64,000 bases of DNA from Mariprofundus sp. (GTDB taxonomy: Bacteria > Pseudomonadota > Zetaproteobacteria > Mariprofundales > Mariprofundaceae). Within the stretch, counting starts at the first letter, position 1, and each line of letters starts with the position of its first letter. Below are positions 37,635-46,141 of the stretch, piece after piece. The stretch lies in the NCBI GenBank assembly GCA_021772775.1, contig JAJFLH010000023.1, forward strand, positions 1 through 64,000, given 5' to 3'. Both the position numbers and the translations under genes were made by a program. Under the pieces are notes generated by a model. It was given only the letters and a program-made list of their open reading frames with translations. It was not told where the DNA came from and made no database searches.

Positions 37635-39295
37635 GTTATCACCCGGAACGCCCGATGATTGTACAGGGTGATCACACCCTACTGCTCGAAACGCATAACC
37701 CGCGTTTTCATGAAGCACGTGATGCGATCTCCCCTTTCGCCGAATTGGAGAAATCACCGGAGCATATTCACAGCTACCGCATTAATCCTCTAAGCCTGTG
37801 GAATGCCGCCGCTGCTGGCTACACGCTGGAGGCTGCGGAAGCAGCTCTGCATAATCACAGTAAATATACCATTCCACCCAACGTACTCGAGGAGATGCGC
37901 CGCACCTTTTCCCGTTACGGTCTATTGGTATTAACTAAAGAGAATGAAGAGACATTACGCTTAAGCATCGATGATGCTTTTATTGCAGCTCAGGTTGCCA
38001 AAGAAAAAACACTTGCTGATCTACTGCAGGAACAGCTTGATGAAGATGTCTTCCTTATCAATCAGGCTAATCGAGGCAAACTCAAACATGCACTGATTAA
38101 ATTGGGGCTACCCGTCGATGATCAGGCCGGTTTTGATGATGGTGCACAATTCAAACTGAATCTGCGCAGTCACACCTCATCTGATGGCCATGCTTTTGCG
38201 CTGCGTGAGTATCAACAGGAGGCCGTAGACTCCTTTGTGGCTTCCGGCAGCCATGGCGTAGTCGTGCTCGCTTGCGGAGCAGGTAAAACGCTTGTTGGCA
38301 TGGCAACCATGGCCCGCATTGGCATGAACACGCTGATTATCACCCCCAATACCGCTGCCGCCCATCAATGGCAGGCTGAGCTGCGCGATAAAACCGATAT
38401 TGATACGGCCCAAATGGGTGAATACACCGGAGCGCGCAAAGATATTCAACCGGTCACCATCGCCACCTATCAGATGCTCACCTATCGCCCTGACAAAGAT
38501 GGTGATATGTCGAATATTGCCCTGATCACCCAACATGAATGGGGACTGATTATTTTTGATGAAGTGCATGTACTACCCGCTCCCGTATTTCGGGCTGTAT
38601 CTGAAATTCAGGCACGGCGCAGATTGGGTCTGACTGCCACCCTGATTCGCGAAGATGGATTAGAGCGCGATGTATTCTCACTCATTGGCCCCAAACGCTA
38701 TGACCTACCCTGGCGTGAACTGGAGCAGTCCGGCCATATTGCCAAAGCCCACTGCATCGAAATACGTGTACCGATGTCAAAAGATGATCATTTTGCCCAC
38801 GCCACTGCTGAAGACAAACACAAAGCCTATCGCATTGGTGCAGAGAACAGTGTCAAAGATCATGTTGCTGAGGCTTTGATCGAAAAACATGCAGGCCAGG
38901 GAACTCTGGTCATCGGCCAATACATCAAACAACTGCAACGCATCGCCGAACATCTCGGTGCACCGGTCATCACCGGTCGTATGAGCAGCAAAGAACGCGA
39001 ACGCCTCTATGCTGCCTTCAGAGCCGGTGACCTACGCCTTCTAGTCGTTTCAAAAGTGGCCAATTACGCCATTGATCTGCCCGATGCTTCTATCGCCATC
39101 CAGATCTCCGGCTCCTTTGGCTCTCGTCAGGAAGAGGCCCAGCGTTTAGGCCGTATCCTGCGCCCCAAAGGTGGCCCTGCATATTTCTACACCCTGGTTT
39201 CCGATCACAGCGAAGAACTAAAATTCGCCAGCAACCGCCAACGTTTCCTCGCTGAACAGGGTTATGATTATATGATTGAAGATTGGGGCGGATAA
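37631..39295 (+). CDS. XPB/Ssl2-type superfamily 2 DNA helicase
   Basis: 554 residues. The N-terminal ~170 residues (NPRFHEARDAISPFAELEKS) form the helicase C3-like domain also found in mycobacterial XPB. The SF2 core follows: REYQQEAVDSF (Q-like), ACGAGKTLVG (motif I), IIFDEVHVLPAP (DEVH box), RRLGLTATLIREDG (motif III, XPB-like RED), and GRMSSKERERLYAAF through EEAQRLGRILRPKG (motif VI). These are repair/transcription-type 3'-5' helicases. The biological role in bacteria is poorly known. Confidence 0.9.
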   Translation: MSYHPERPMIVQGDHTLLLETHNPRFHEARDAISPFAELEKSPEHIHSYRINPLSLWNAAAAGYTLEAAEAALHNHSKYTIPPNVLEEMRRTFSRYGLLVLTKENEETLRLSIDDAFIAAQVAKEKTLADLLQEQLDEDVFLINQANRGKLKHALIKLGLPVDDQAGFDDGAQFKLNLRSHTSSDGHAFALREYQQEAVDSFVASGSHGVVVLACGAGKTLVGMATMARIGMNTLIITPNTAAAHQWQAELRDKTDIDTAQMGEYTGARKDIQPVTIATYQMLTYRPDKDGDMSNIALITQHEWGLIIFDEVHVLPAPVFRAVSEIQARRRLGLTATLIREDGLERDVFSLIGPKRYDLPWRELEQSGHIAKAHCIEIRVPMSKDDHFAHATAEDKHKAYRIGAENSVKDHVAEALIEKHAGQGTLVIGQYIKQLQRIAEHLGAPVITGRMSSKERERLYAAFRAGDLRLLVVSKVANYAIDLPDASIAIQISGSFGSRQEEAQRLGRILRPKGGPAYFYTLVSDHSEELKFASNRQRFLAEQGYDYMIEDWGG

Positions 39296-39607
39296 GCACT
39301 ACACGCTTCAAAACAACGTAATAACTCATGCCTACCTCCGGCATAATAATAAAATCCTCCCCCTACTCCTCAGAGAAACCAAACCGCTTGGGATGTTACA
39401 ATGATAGACCTTCCCCCTACCTCTCTCTAATCAAGATATCGTGATAACCATAAAAAATAATGCTGCAACTATTATATGCCACTTATATTTCATCCCATGT
39501 TGACGTAGCCACTCCAGGTTCTGCAATAACACAGGAGCCTTAGGTTCTATTTTTACTCCATCTTTTCCTAAAGAATGTATTGAAGCCGTTTGAACAACAT
39601 AGGTGTC
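39296..39607. other. AT-rich non-coding stretch at start of accessory region
   Basis: Nothing gene-like is seen in these ~310 bases. The composition changes to AT-rich after the XPB gene, marking the left edge of mobile-element debris that continues to about 40.7 kb. Confidence 0.4.
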
Positions 39608-39759
39608 AGGCTTGACTCCTATGCCTTATGAAAAGAATTAAGTTGGAGTTTAGTGAAACTTTATTTGCAAGAGCCTTCAAAAAGCATCAAATAAAACGAG
39701 TACAATAAGAAGGGTTGGTAAGCTTTATACCTGCCTTGAAATGCATAGGAGTCAAGCCT
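39608..39759. mobile_element. 152-bp MITE-like element with 17-bp perfect terminal inverted repeats
   Basis: AGGCTTGACTCCTATGC at 39608-39624 is repeated as its exact complement, GCATAGGAGTCAAGCCT, at 39743-39759. The interior holds only a 26-codon frame starting ATGAAAAGAATTAAG, too short to judge. No clear target duplication flanks it. The right end directly abuts the transposase remnant. It could be a MITE or a REP-like unit mobilised in trans. Confidence 0.6.
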
Positions 39760-39766
39760 CATTCAC

Positions 39767-39880
39767 AATCATGAACGACCTAATATGGCTATCGGCGGCA
39801 TAACTCCAATTCAAAAACTGGCGTTAGCTGCATAACCTCTACTTTTAACTTCGGTTATAAATGGGGGGATTACCCCTGCT
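39767..39880 (+). mobile_element. IS3-family transposase remnant and right end
   Basis: A frame from 39767 to the TAA at 39835 encodes NHERPNMAIGGITPIQKL and LAA, which is the C-terminal end of an IS3-family OrfB transposase. The catalytic domain upstream is missing, replaced by the 152-bp element. The sequence after the stop, ending ATGGGGGGATTACCCC near 39878, looks like the IS right terminal repeat. It abuts the broken SIR2 gene on the other strand. Confidence 0.65.
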
Positions 39881-40202
39881 CAATAAATGTGTCATAGTTT
39901 GTAGTATATATATTTTTCCAACTATATAATGGCAGGTTAAGCAAAGCACCTGTGGAAATGCGGTTCTTAAACATCTTTCTTAAAGTAGAAATCAGCTCCC
40001 TTCTAGACAATTTATGCTCGGCAATACTCGTAATTTCGCTTAACGAAAATTCATTTGCATTTATTTTGAATGTATCTGCTACTACTTCAATCATCTTTTG
40101 TACACTTGGTGCTCCGGAAGGAATTGATGATCCAGACCCGAAAAACAGAACAGTTTTTGAAGTATCAAGTCTACTAATCATTTCTGATAATAGAATGCTC
40201 AT
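39870..40202 (-). pseudogene. SIR2-like domain protein, N-terminal fragment truncated by an IS
   Basis: Only 110 residues remain. VLFFGSGSSIPSGAPS is the NAD-binding GAG-like loop of SIR2-type domains and IYTTNYDTFIE is the second conserved motif; both are typical of the SIR2_2 proteins found in anti-phage defence genes. The start is the ATG at 40202, six bases after GGAG. The frame stops just past IEQ, where the sequence becomes the presumed IS3 end, so the rest of the SIR2 domain and any effector partner are lost. Confidence 0.7.
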
Positions 40203-40754
40203 TATAATCTCCAATATGAAATAGTAATTAGCCTAAACTGGCCATCTTGAACTTCATCTATACCAAGGTTTTTCAGGGTCAGTTTACTTAATTCACTATT
40301 CACTTCGTTCACCATTCCACTCACCCTCTCGCTTAAGATCTATGGTAGTGAATCTGATATTAACTTTCTGGCTCACACAGAGGCAGAACAGAGCAAACTC
40401 ACACTACTAGAACGCGCTATGATACAGCCATATCATAAGCATTCATCATCAATATTGATGATAAAACACATCTTTTTTCAGTTATTTTCAGATTTTTTTG
40501 CTCGAATAATCAGATAGACGGAGCTTAGAGGCGTTTATAGCGGGCAGATTTTCAACCTCAAGCCTTCGGCGCTAAATCTTGCAATGCAGCAATCGACTAC
40601 CCTTTACCTGACGATTAATCTCTGTCTGCTTCAGCATTCATCAATATTTCATTGATGCATCACTATTCTCACCTGCAGAAAACTGTTATATTCTGAATGT
40701 ACTCGAACAAGCAAACATCATCGCGAGGCTACTCCATGTTTCAACCAGCCCAAT
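40203..40754. other. Non-coding stretch with an 18-base perfect palindrome
   Basis: No gene is recognised. ATCATCAATATTGATGAT at 40445-40462 is a perfect palindrome and could be an operator or a dimeric protein site. Otherwise it is AT-rich debris upstream of the SIR2 fragment. Confidence 0.4.
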
Positions 40755-40997
40755 ATGCCTGAAAGAATAACACCTGAGCTGAATATCCGTGCCATTGAAT
40801 GTGGCATTTTCATTACAGGATTGACGACAAAAACTAGACTGGTACAAAAAATTCAGGTTCATGATAAACATGAACCATGTTTCAGAACAGATGTCAGAGA
40901 ATCCTGCGGAGAGACTTGTGAAACGTGTGAATGGGCACGACTGCAAACAGTATCTTATCGCGGCATGGAAACGATAGTTAACAAATACAGCTATTGA
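40755..40997 (+). CDS. Possible small cysteine-rich protein
   Basis: 80 residues, not recognised. The second half carries five cysteines in PCFRTDVRESCGETCETCEW, and the N-terminal half looks like an ordinary soluble strand-helix region. The cysteine spacing suggests a metal site or disulfide knot. There is no good ribosome site, and a larger overlapping frame exists on the other strand, so it may not be real. Confidence 0.35.
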   Translation: MPERITPELNIRAIECGIFITGLTTKTRLVQKIQVHDKHEPCFRTDVRESCGETCETCEWARLQTVSYRGMETIVNKYSY

Positions 40998-41143
40998 ATA
41001 TTGAATAAACATGCAGAGCATTCAGCATTCGAGTCTGGCTCTGTAAGAGCAGACTAATGCATAGAGAGGGCTGCGATGATCACCAAAGATGACAAACGGC
41101 CTGATCGTACTCGATTACTCTTCACTGCAAGCAGTAATCAGAG

Positions 41144-42805
41144 ATGAGTGAACAGATCCCTCTCTTCACCTCTTTCTCTGCAACTCCGGTAGCAGAGGAG
41201 ATTCCCTCTGTGATGCCCAGTCCTTTTGCCAACACGCCCCATGCCTTAGCAAAACAAGCAGCTCTGATGTTGCAGCAACGTTTGAACTCAGAAGCTTTTA
41301 AATCACAGGGCTATTTATCTGCGCATGTCGGAAAGATGTTTGGTGTGTTGGTAGTACAGGGTAACGCTGGCCGTATCGGTTTTTTATCTGCATTTTCAGG
41401 CATGATGAATGGGGCGTGGAAGATTGAGGGATTTGTACCACCGATATTTAATCAAGCAGAACACGATAGCTTCTTACCTGCAGGTAAACGAGAGGTGATT
41501 GTGCTGGCTGAACAGTTACAGATGATGGAAGAGTCTTCACAGCGATCCAGATTAGCGCAGCAGCTATCCGATTTGATAGAGCAGCGTGATCACAGCCTGG
41601 CTGAATTAAAACAACGCCACAAAGCCGACAAGGCCGAACGCAAACAACAGCGCTTAGCGCTACAAGCACTATCCGACTCCGAACGCCAAGCTGCGATGCA
41701 GCGTTTAGCCTTAGCTAGTCAACATCAAAAACGTGAAGCAAGCAATGCCACCATGCACTGGAAAGAGAGGGTCGATCTTGTGCAACAACAGCTCGATAGC
41801 GCTGAAAAACAGATTCAACAGCTTAAGGAGAAGCGCACCGAGAAATCACGGCAGCTACATCAAAAGGTGTTTGCATCTTATATGCTATATAACTGCTTGC
41901 ATGAGCAGCAACCTATCACCGACTTTTTCAGAGATGCATTTCCACCCGCTGGAGCTGGCGATTGTGCGGGCCCCAAGCTGATTCACCATGCGCACCAACA
42001 CGGTTTACAGCCTCTGGCTCTGGCCGAATTCTGGTGGGGCCCCTCCCCTGCGGCTGGTATCAGACATCACGGTCAATTTTATCCAGCCTGTCGTGGAAAG
42101 TGCCGACCAATATTACCGTTTATGTTACGCGGCTTGGATGTTGAAGCCGAACCCGACTACGGTCGAGGCATTGATGCCAGTGAACCGCCGGTTATCTATG
42201 AAGATGATGTTCTGCTGGTGATCAATAAACCCGCTGGATTAATGTCTTCACCAGGCAAGCATGTGAAAGACTCTATATTTAATCGTCTTCTGCAGCGCTA
42301 TCCGGATTGTCCTGAACTGAAACTGGTGCACAGACTGGATATGGGTACATCAGGCCTACTATTGGTAGCTAAAACGCTGCATGCCAACAAGATCCTGCAA
42401 AAACAGTTCATTCAGCGCAGTGTAGAAAAACGTTATGAAGCTATACTGTCAAAGCGATTATCACCGCAACTTCAAGAGGGTGATATTGATCTCCCCCTGC
42501 GCGTCGACTTCGATGACAGACCACGACAATTGGTATGTTATGACTATGGTAAAGCCGCAAAAACCCATTGGCAGCTCATAGGCCATGAGGATGACACAAG
42601 CCGCGTCTACTTTTATCCACTAACTGGCCGCACACATCAACTGCGTCTGCATGCCTCTCACCGTGATGGTCTCAATGCGGCGATTGTTGGGGATGGTCTA
42701 TATGGACAAACAGGAAAGCGATTAATGCTGCATGCTCAGCGCCTCTGTTTTAATCACCCCATCACGCGTGAACGTATGGCGTTTGAAGTAGCTGCGCCAT
42801 TTTAA
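41144..42805 (+). CDS. RluA-family rRNA/tRNA pseudouridine synthase with long N-terminal extension
   Basis: 553 residues. The C-terminal ~210 residues form the RluA catalytic domain: EDDVLLVINKPAGLMSSPG, the catalytic aspartate in VHRLDMGTSGLLLVAKT, and PLTGRTHQLRLHASH. The preceding 340 residues contain HVGKMFGVLVVQGNAGRIGF, a charged coiled coil (about 130-245) and a Cys-containing segment (AGDCAGPKLIHHAHQHGLQP). Such long RluA proteins are known in gammaproteobacteria, but the role of the extension is not. The start ATG at 41144 lacks a strong ribosome site. Confidence 0.88.
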   Translation: MSEQIPLFTSFSATPVAEEIPSVMPSPFANTPHALAKQAALMLQQRLNSEAFKSQGYLSAHVGKMFGVLVVQGNAGRIGFLSAFSGMMNGAWKIEGFVPPIFNQAEHDSFLPAGKREVIVLAEQLQMMEESSQRSRLAQQLSDLIEQRDHSLAELKQRHKADKAERKQQRLALQALSDSERQAAMQRLALASQHQKREASNATMHWKERVDLVQQQLDSAEKQIQQLKEKRTEKSRQLHQKVFASYMLYNCLHEQQPITDFFRDAFPPAGAGDCAGPKLIHHAHQHGLQPLALAEFWWGPSPAAGIRHHGQFYPACRGKCRPILPFMLRGLDVEAEPDYGRGIDASEPPVIYEDDVLLVINKPAGLMSSPGKHVKDSIFNRLLQRYPDCPELKLVHRLDMGTSGLLLVAKTLHANKILQKQFIQRSVEKRYEAILSKRLSPQLQEGDIDLPLRVDFDDRPRQLVCYDYGKAAKTHWQLIGHEDDTSRVYFYPLTGRTHQLRLHASHRDGLNAAIVGDGLYGQTGKRLMLHAQRLCFNHPITRERMAFEVAAPF

Positions 42806-42810
42806 AACTG

Positions 42811-43482
42811 CTATTCACTAATCGAATATGCCGCGATTTTGCTTATGTGCGTGTATGAGAGTCCTGACTCTGTATGCCATTGATTGAATGTATTCTGAAT
42901 GGCTAGAAAATCACGTTTGGATGTCGGGTTATCCTTGATTGCTAAACCACTGTTTTGCAAACAGCGGATAACATCTTTGCTCAAATAGAAGCTATCTTTA
43001 CCCACATTACGTAAGAAACGTTGACCGGTATTGCCACCTAATCTCGAACCACGTTTTTTCAACAGGTCCAGTAAACCAATCAGATCAGATTCAGGCCAGT
43101 CGGCAATGAACTGAGAAAAACTACCGAATTCAAGAGCGATATCTTCAATGAATTGTGCATTGGCACGCACGGCACTTATTTTTTGGCCATTGCGAACAAT
43201 GCGCTGATCTTGACGAATTTCATCCCAATCTTCAGCCAAAAGGCCCAAGATCGTGTTGACATCAAAGCCATGGAAAACATCTTCAAAACCTTCCCATTTT
43301 TGATTAATCACTCGCCAGACAAATCCAGCCTGAAACAGACAGCGCGTCATTTCTGCCAGAAACCTACTTTCAGGCAATGCAATAACTGATGCGGACGCGC
43401 TTGCTTCAGGAAGCAGTAGACTAAGCTCTCCCACGCCGCCTTTATGCTCTACAGCACGAAAATATATCTCTTCAAATTTCAC
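42811..43482 (-). CDS. DNA-3-methyladenine glycosylase I-like protein (Tag family)
   Basis: 223 residues. MTRCLFQAGFVWRVINQKWE followed by GFEDVFHGFDV corresponds to the Tag helix-hairpin-helix core that flips and binds alkylated adenine, and ISAVRANAQFI to the next conserved helix. The classical zinc-binding N-terminus of Tag (CxW) is absent, so this is a divergent member that may have another substrate. It converges on the pseudouridine synthase gene with a 5-base gap. Confidence 0.72.
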   Translation of the reverse strand: MKFEEIYFRAVEHKGGVGELSLLLPEASASASVIALPESRFLAEMTRCLFQAGFVWRVINQKWEGFEDVFHGFDVNTILGLLAEDWDEIRQDQRIVRNGQKISAVRANAQFIEDIALEFGSFSQFIADWPESDLIGLLDLLKKRGSRLGGNTGQRFLRNVGKDSFYLSKDVIRCLQNSGLAIKDNPTSKRDFLAIQNTFNQWHTESGLSYTHISKIAAYSISE

Positions 43483-43507
43483 CTGTTATCTCCTTGTTGT
43501 TCATACA

Positions 43508-44743
43508 TCAGAAATAGGCGCGATACTCGGCTGAGATGGAATCAGCATAGAGGCCGAATTCACTCTGAATCACTGCAGCTTGCGGCTTTTTACCTGTAGA
43601 GAGCGTACCACTGATCGCAAGCTCCGACTCATTGCTCAGCGAATAGCTGGCGTAGAGCGCAACGAGTGCCGATTGATCTACCCAGTTATAGATCGTGGTC
43701 ACATCAGCGGTTAATAGTGGAGTGACCTCATAACTGGCACCAGCAGCACTGTAATGTCTGGCCATATAAAAGCCTCTATTGCTTGCCGTAAGAGTATAAG
43801 CTGTTTCCGATGTAGCACCACTGCCGTGATAGAATTGCTCCAGCCGCATGGTCAGGCTATTTTCCCAGCGGTGCTCCAGAGCAACTGCAAACTCAGTTGT
43901 TCGAGCCAACAGCCGTGCATTCGGCCAGCGTATATGCCCCTCACCTCTCACGCCCAGCCAATCAAATAACTCGCCCTGAAAATCGCCACCCAACACCATA
44001 TCTTTTTTCACCGAGCCAGCCAGCAGCGCTAACTCAAAATCAGCCATCACTGTTGAGCTGCGTGCAAGATAAGCGTTCCTAGTATGATCGGGACGATTAC
44101 TCCAGCCGCTATCACTGAGCAGACTGCTCCTATAGCCCATCACCGCAATCAATGTCAGCTGTGAAAGCTCTGCCAGTTGGATATCGGTTCGAATAGCATC
44201 CACCCCCGGTTTATAACTACGAAAGAAAGTCTGTGCAGCAAACGGGGCAAAAAAATCATTGGGTGTAAAGTAACCAGTCACAGCCAAATTAACCGGTTGT
44301 CGCCCTACTTTTATATCCATACGATCTGTTGAGAACTGTAGATTCAGCCTATCGAGAATAAGATGTGACTGCTTACTATCAAAACTCCAATCCAGCAGAT
44401 CGGAGCGCTCCACCCCCACAGGCACAGCAAAATGGGCACCACCAGTCTGTAACTTAAGCGGCACATATGCCTGTTCAGCATGAGCTTCAAAGGAGATGAA
44501 ATCGTGTGATGCATCCAGCATCACTCTGACAGAAGAAGTCACACCAAATATGTTTTTCCTATTATAAAGCAATTGGTTGTCAGGATTGCTTAAAGTCACA
44601 CCTAGGCCGCGAACAAAGCCGCGCAACTCCACCATGCTCTGTTGATCCTGCCACATATAGAATGCACTCGCCGGTTGTGCGTAGGCAAGTAGAAACAAAA
44701 ACAACACCATTGGATATAAACGTTTAGTGAGAAGCTTATTCAT
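43508..44743 (-). CDS. Predicted outer-membrane beta-barrel protein of an ABC export cluster
   Basis: 411 residues from the ATG at 44743, which is preceded by AGGTG and followed by a clear signal peptide (MNKLLTKRLYPMVLFLFLLA, cleavage after ASA). The mature part is made of amphipathic strands with a porin-like look, for example MDIKVGRQPVNLAVTGYFTP, and ends in Phe (AEYRAYF), as BAM substrates do. A longer frame to 45055 runs through a dispersed repeat and is not used. It lies downstream of the ABC/LolA-like genes, separated by a GIY-YIG gene. Function is not known. Confidence 0.78.
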   Translation of the reverse strand: MNKLLTKRLYPMVLFLFLLAYAQPASAFYMWQDQQSMVELRGFVRGLGVTLSNPDNQLLYNRKNIFGVTSSVRVMLDASHDFISFEAHAEQAYVPLKLQTGGAHFAVPVGVERSDLLDWSFDSKQSHLILDRLNLQFSTDRMDIKVGRQPVNLAVTGYFTPNDFFAPFAAQTFFRSYKPGVDAIRTDIQLAELSQLTLIAVMGYRSSLLSDSGWSNRPDHTRNAYLARSSTVMADFELALLAGSVKKDMVLGGDFQGELFDWLGVRGEGHIRWPNARLLARTTEFAVALEHRWENSLTMRLEQFYHGSGATSETAYTLTASNRGFYMARHYSAAGASYEVTPLLTADVTTIYNWVDQSALVALYASYSLSNESELAISGTLSTGKKPQAAVIQSEFGLYADSISAEYRAYF

Positions 44744-44790
44744 GAAATTCACCTGATCGGCATTCATCTTCTCACCAAAAGTTTGTGTCG

Positions 44791-44868
44791 GCACGTCATC
44801 CTCGAATGTTTGTATCAGGGATCCACTTTCGCGCATGGATTCCCGATAAAGCCCTCGGGAATGACTTC
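44791..44868. repeat. Dispersed palindromic repeats upstream of the barrel gene
   Basis: Two related units follow each other. The first reads CATCCTCGAATGTTTGTATC then AGGGATCCA, and is complementary to sequence near 32170. The second reads ATGGATTCCCGATAAAGCCC then TCGGGAATGAC, and matches 1856-1889. Confidence 0.6.
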
Positions 44869-45024
44869 TTATTAGCCATTGTTGAGTAAATCTATCTCCC
44901 CCGTCCCACCCTCTCTGCGGCTGGCATTCACCTTGCTCGGTGGAACCTGTCGGGTTGACGAGACTTTGAACATGCTGACAAACCATAGCCCACTCTTTAA
45001 TGCGCTTGTCCTGACAATCCATAG

Positions 45025-45315
45025 TCATTGGATTGATTCCCATAAATCTAACCAATTTAAATTATTCTGTTCAATCAGGTTTATTTTACGCTCTCGATTC
45101 CATTTCTTTAATTGCTTTTCACGAGTAATAGCAGCTTCCATTGTTTCATACTGCTCGTAATAAATCAGCATGTGAACATGATATTTTTCTGTAAAACCTT
45201 TAATTTGATTATTCTTATGTTGCCATATGCGTTGAATAAGATTGCTAGTGACTCCAATATATAATGTACCATTTTTTCCACGGGAAAGAATATAGGTGCA
45301 TGGATGCTTATTCAT
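45025..45315 (-). CDS. Small GIY-YIG nuclease-domain protein
   Basis: 96 residues. The GIY-YIG core is CTYILSRGKNGTLYIGVTSN, followed by RIWQHKNNQIKGFTEKYHV and the catalytic Glu in MEAAITREKQLKKW, as in the UPF0213/YhbQ-type single-domain proteins. These are of uncertain role, with some DNA-repair links. It has its own ATG and sits between two dispersed-repeat patches inside an otherwise co-oriented export cluster, so it looks like a later insertion. Confidence 0.9.
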   Translation of the reverse strand: MNKHPCTYILSRGKNGTLYIGVTSNLIQRIWQHKNNQIKGFTEKYHVHMLIYYEQYETMEAAITREKQLKKWNRERKINLIEQNNLNWLDLWESIQ

Positions 45316-45319
45316 TTGA

Positions 45320-45408
45320 TACCTAAGAAATGGATTCCCGACTTAAACATTCCGGAAGAAGGTGAATGCCGCAGGCAGAGAGGCTGCCCTGGGGGATGAC
45401 GAACGAGA
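45320..45408. repeat. Dispersed repeat patch between GIY-YIG and ABC ATPase genes
   Basis: ATGGATTCCCGACTTAAACA starts a copy of the GGAT-CCCGA family. It is followed by GGTGAATGCCGCAGGCAGAG and GCCCTGGGGGATGACG, which match the GTGAATG-type blocks at 49980 and 63920. Confidence 0.6.
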
Positions 45409-45414
45409 AAAAGC

Positions 45415-46131
45415 TTAACTTTGATGCTCTTCATCCGCTCCAATCTTCCCGTCATTGACATGAATAATGCGTCGGGCCCGATTGATCACATGTTGATCGT
45501 GGGTAGAAAAGAGAAAGGTGATGCCCTGCTCCCTGTTCAGTTGCTGCATCAGATCCAGTAGTGATTCCGCCGTATGAGAATCAACGTTAGCAGTCGGCTC
45601 ATCGGCCAGCACAATCGCAGGTCTGGTAACAATTGCCCGCGCAATCGCCACACGTTGCTGCTGACCACCACTCATCTCATCGGGACGACGCCCCTCCAGC
45701 CCTTCCAGGCCAACTGCCTTCAGGGTTTGCATCACCCGTTCCCTGCACTCCCCCTCAGATACTCCCTGCAAATTCAAAACAAATTCAGCATTTTCGTAAG
45801 CTGTCATCACAGGAATCAGGTTATAGGCCTGAAACACAAAACCGATACGATTCTTGCGCACTTCTGAGAGTTCGGTGTTACTCAGTGTTGAGAGATCAAT
45901 ACCATCTACCCATACCTTACCGGAAGTCGGTAGATCCAATCCTCCGATTAGGTTCAGAATACTGGTTTTGCCGGAACCAGATGGGCCACACAGAACAGCA
46001 AAATCGCCCAGCTCAATCTCAAGCGAGACATCGTTCACGGCATGCACATCGACTTTACCCTGCCGATAGGTTTTAACGATATTGTGCAAACGGACAATAT
46101 GTTTCATATCACTGTGCAAATCCTCTTTCAT
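45415..46131 (-). CDS. ABC transporter ATP-binding protein (LolD/MacB type)
   Basis: 238 residues. Walker A GPSGSGKTS, signature MSGGQQQRVA, Walker B IVLADEPTANVD and the switch His in FLFSTHDQHV are intact. The Q-loop region VFQAYNLIPVMTAYEN matches the MacB/LolD group that drives mechanotransmission-type (FtsX-like) permeases. It is 10 bases downstream of the permease gene. Confidence 0.93.
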   Translation of the reverse strand: MKEDLHSDMKHIVRLHNIVKTYRQGKVDVHAVNDVSLEIELGDFAVLCGPSGSGKTSILNLIGGLDLPTSGKVWVDGIDLSTLSNTELSEVRKNRIGFVFQAYNLIPVMTAYENAEFVLNLQGVSEGECRERVMQTLKAVGLEGLEGRRPDEMSGGQQQRVAIARAIVTRPAIVLADEPTANVDSHTAESLLDLMQQLNREQGITFLFSTHDQHVINRARRIIHVNDGKIGADEEHQS

Positions 46132-46141
46132 CGCATACGCC

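Noticed and set aside
44744-45055. 104-residue N-terminal extension of the outer-membrane barrel protein
   Set aside because: It reads through dispersed repeats and would hide a good signal peptide and ribosome site at 44743.
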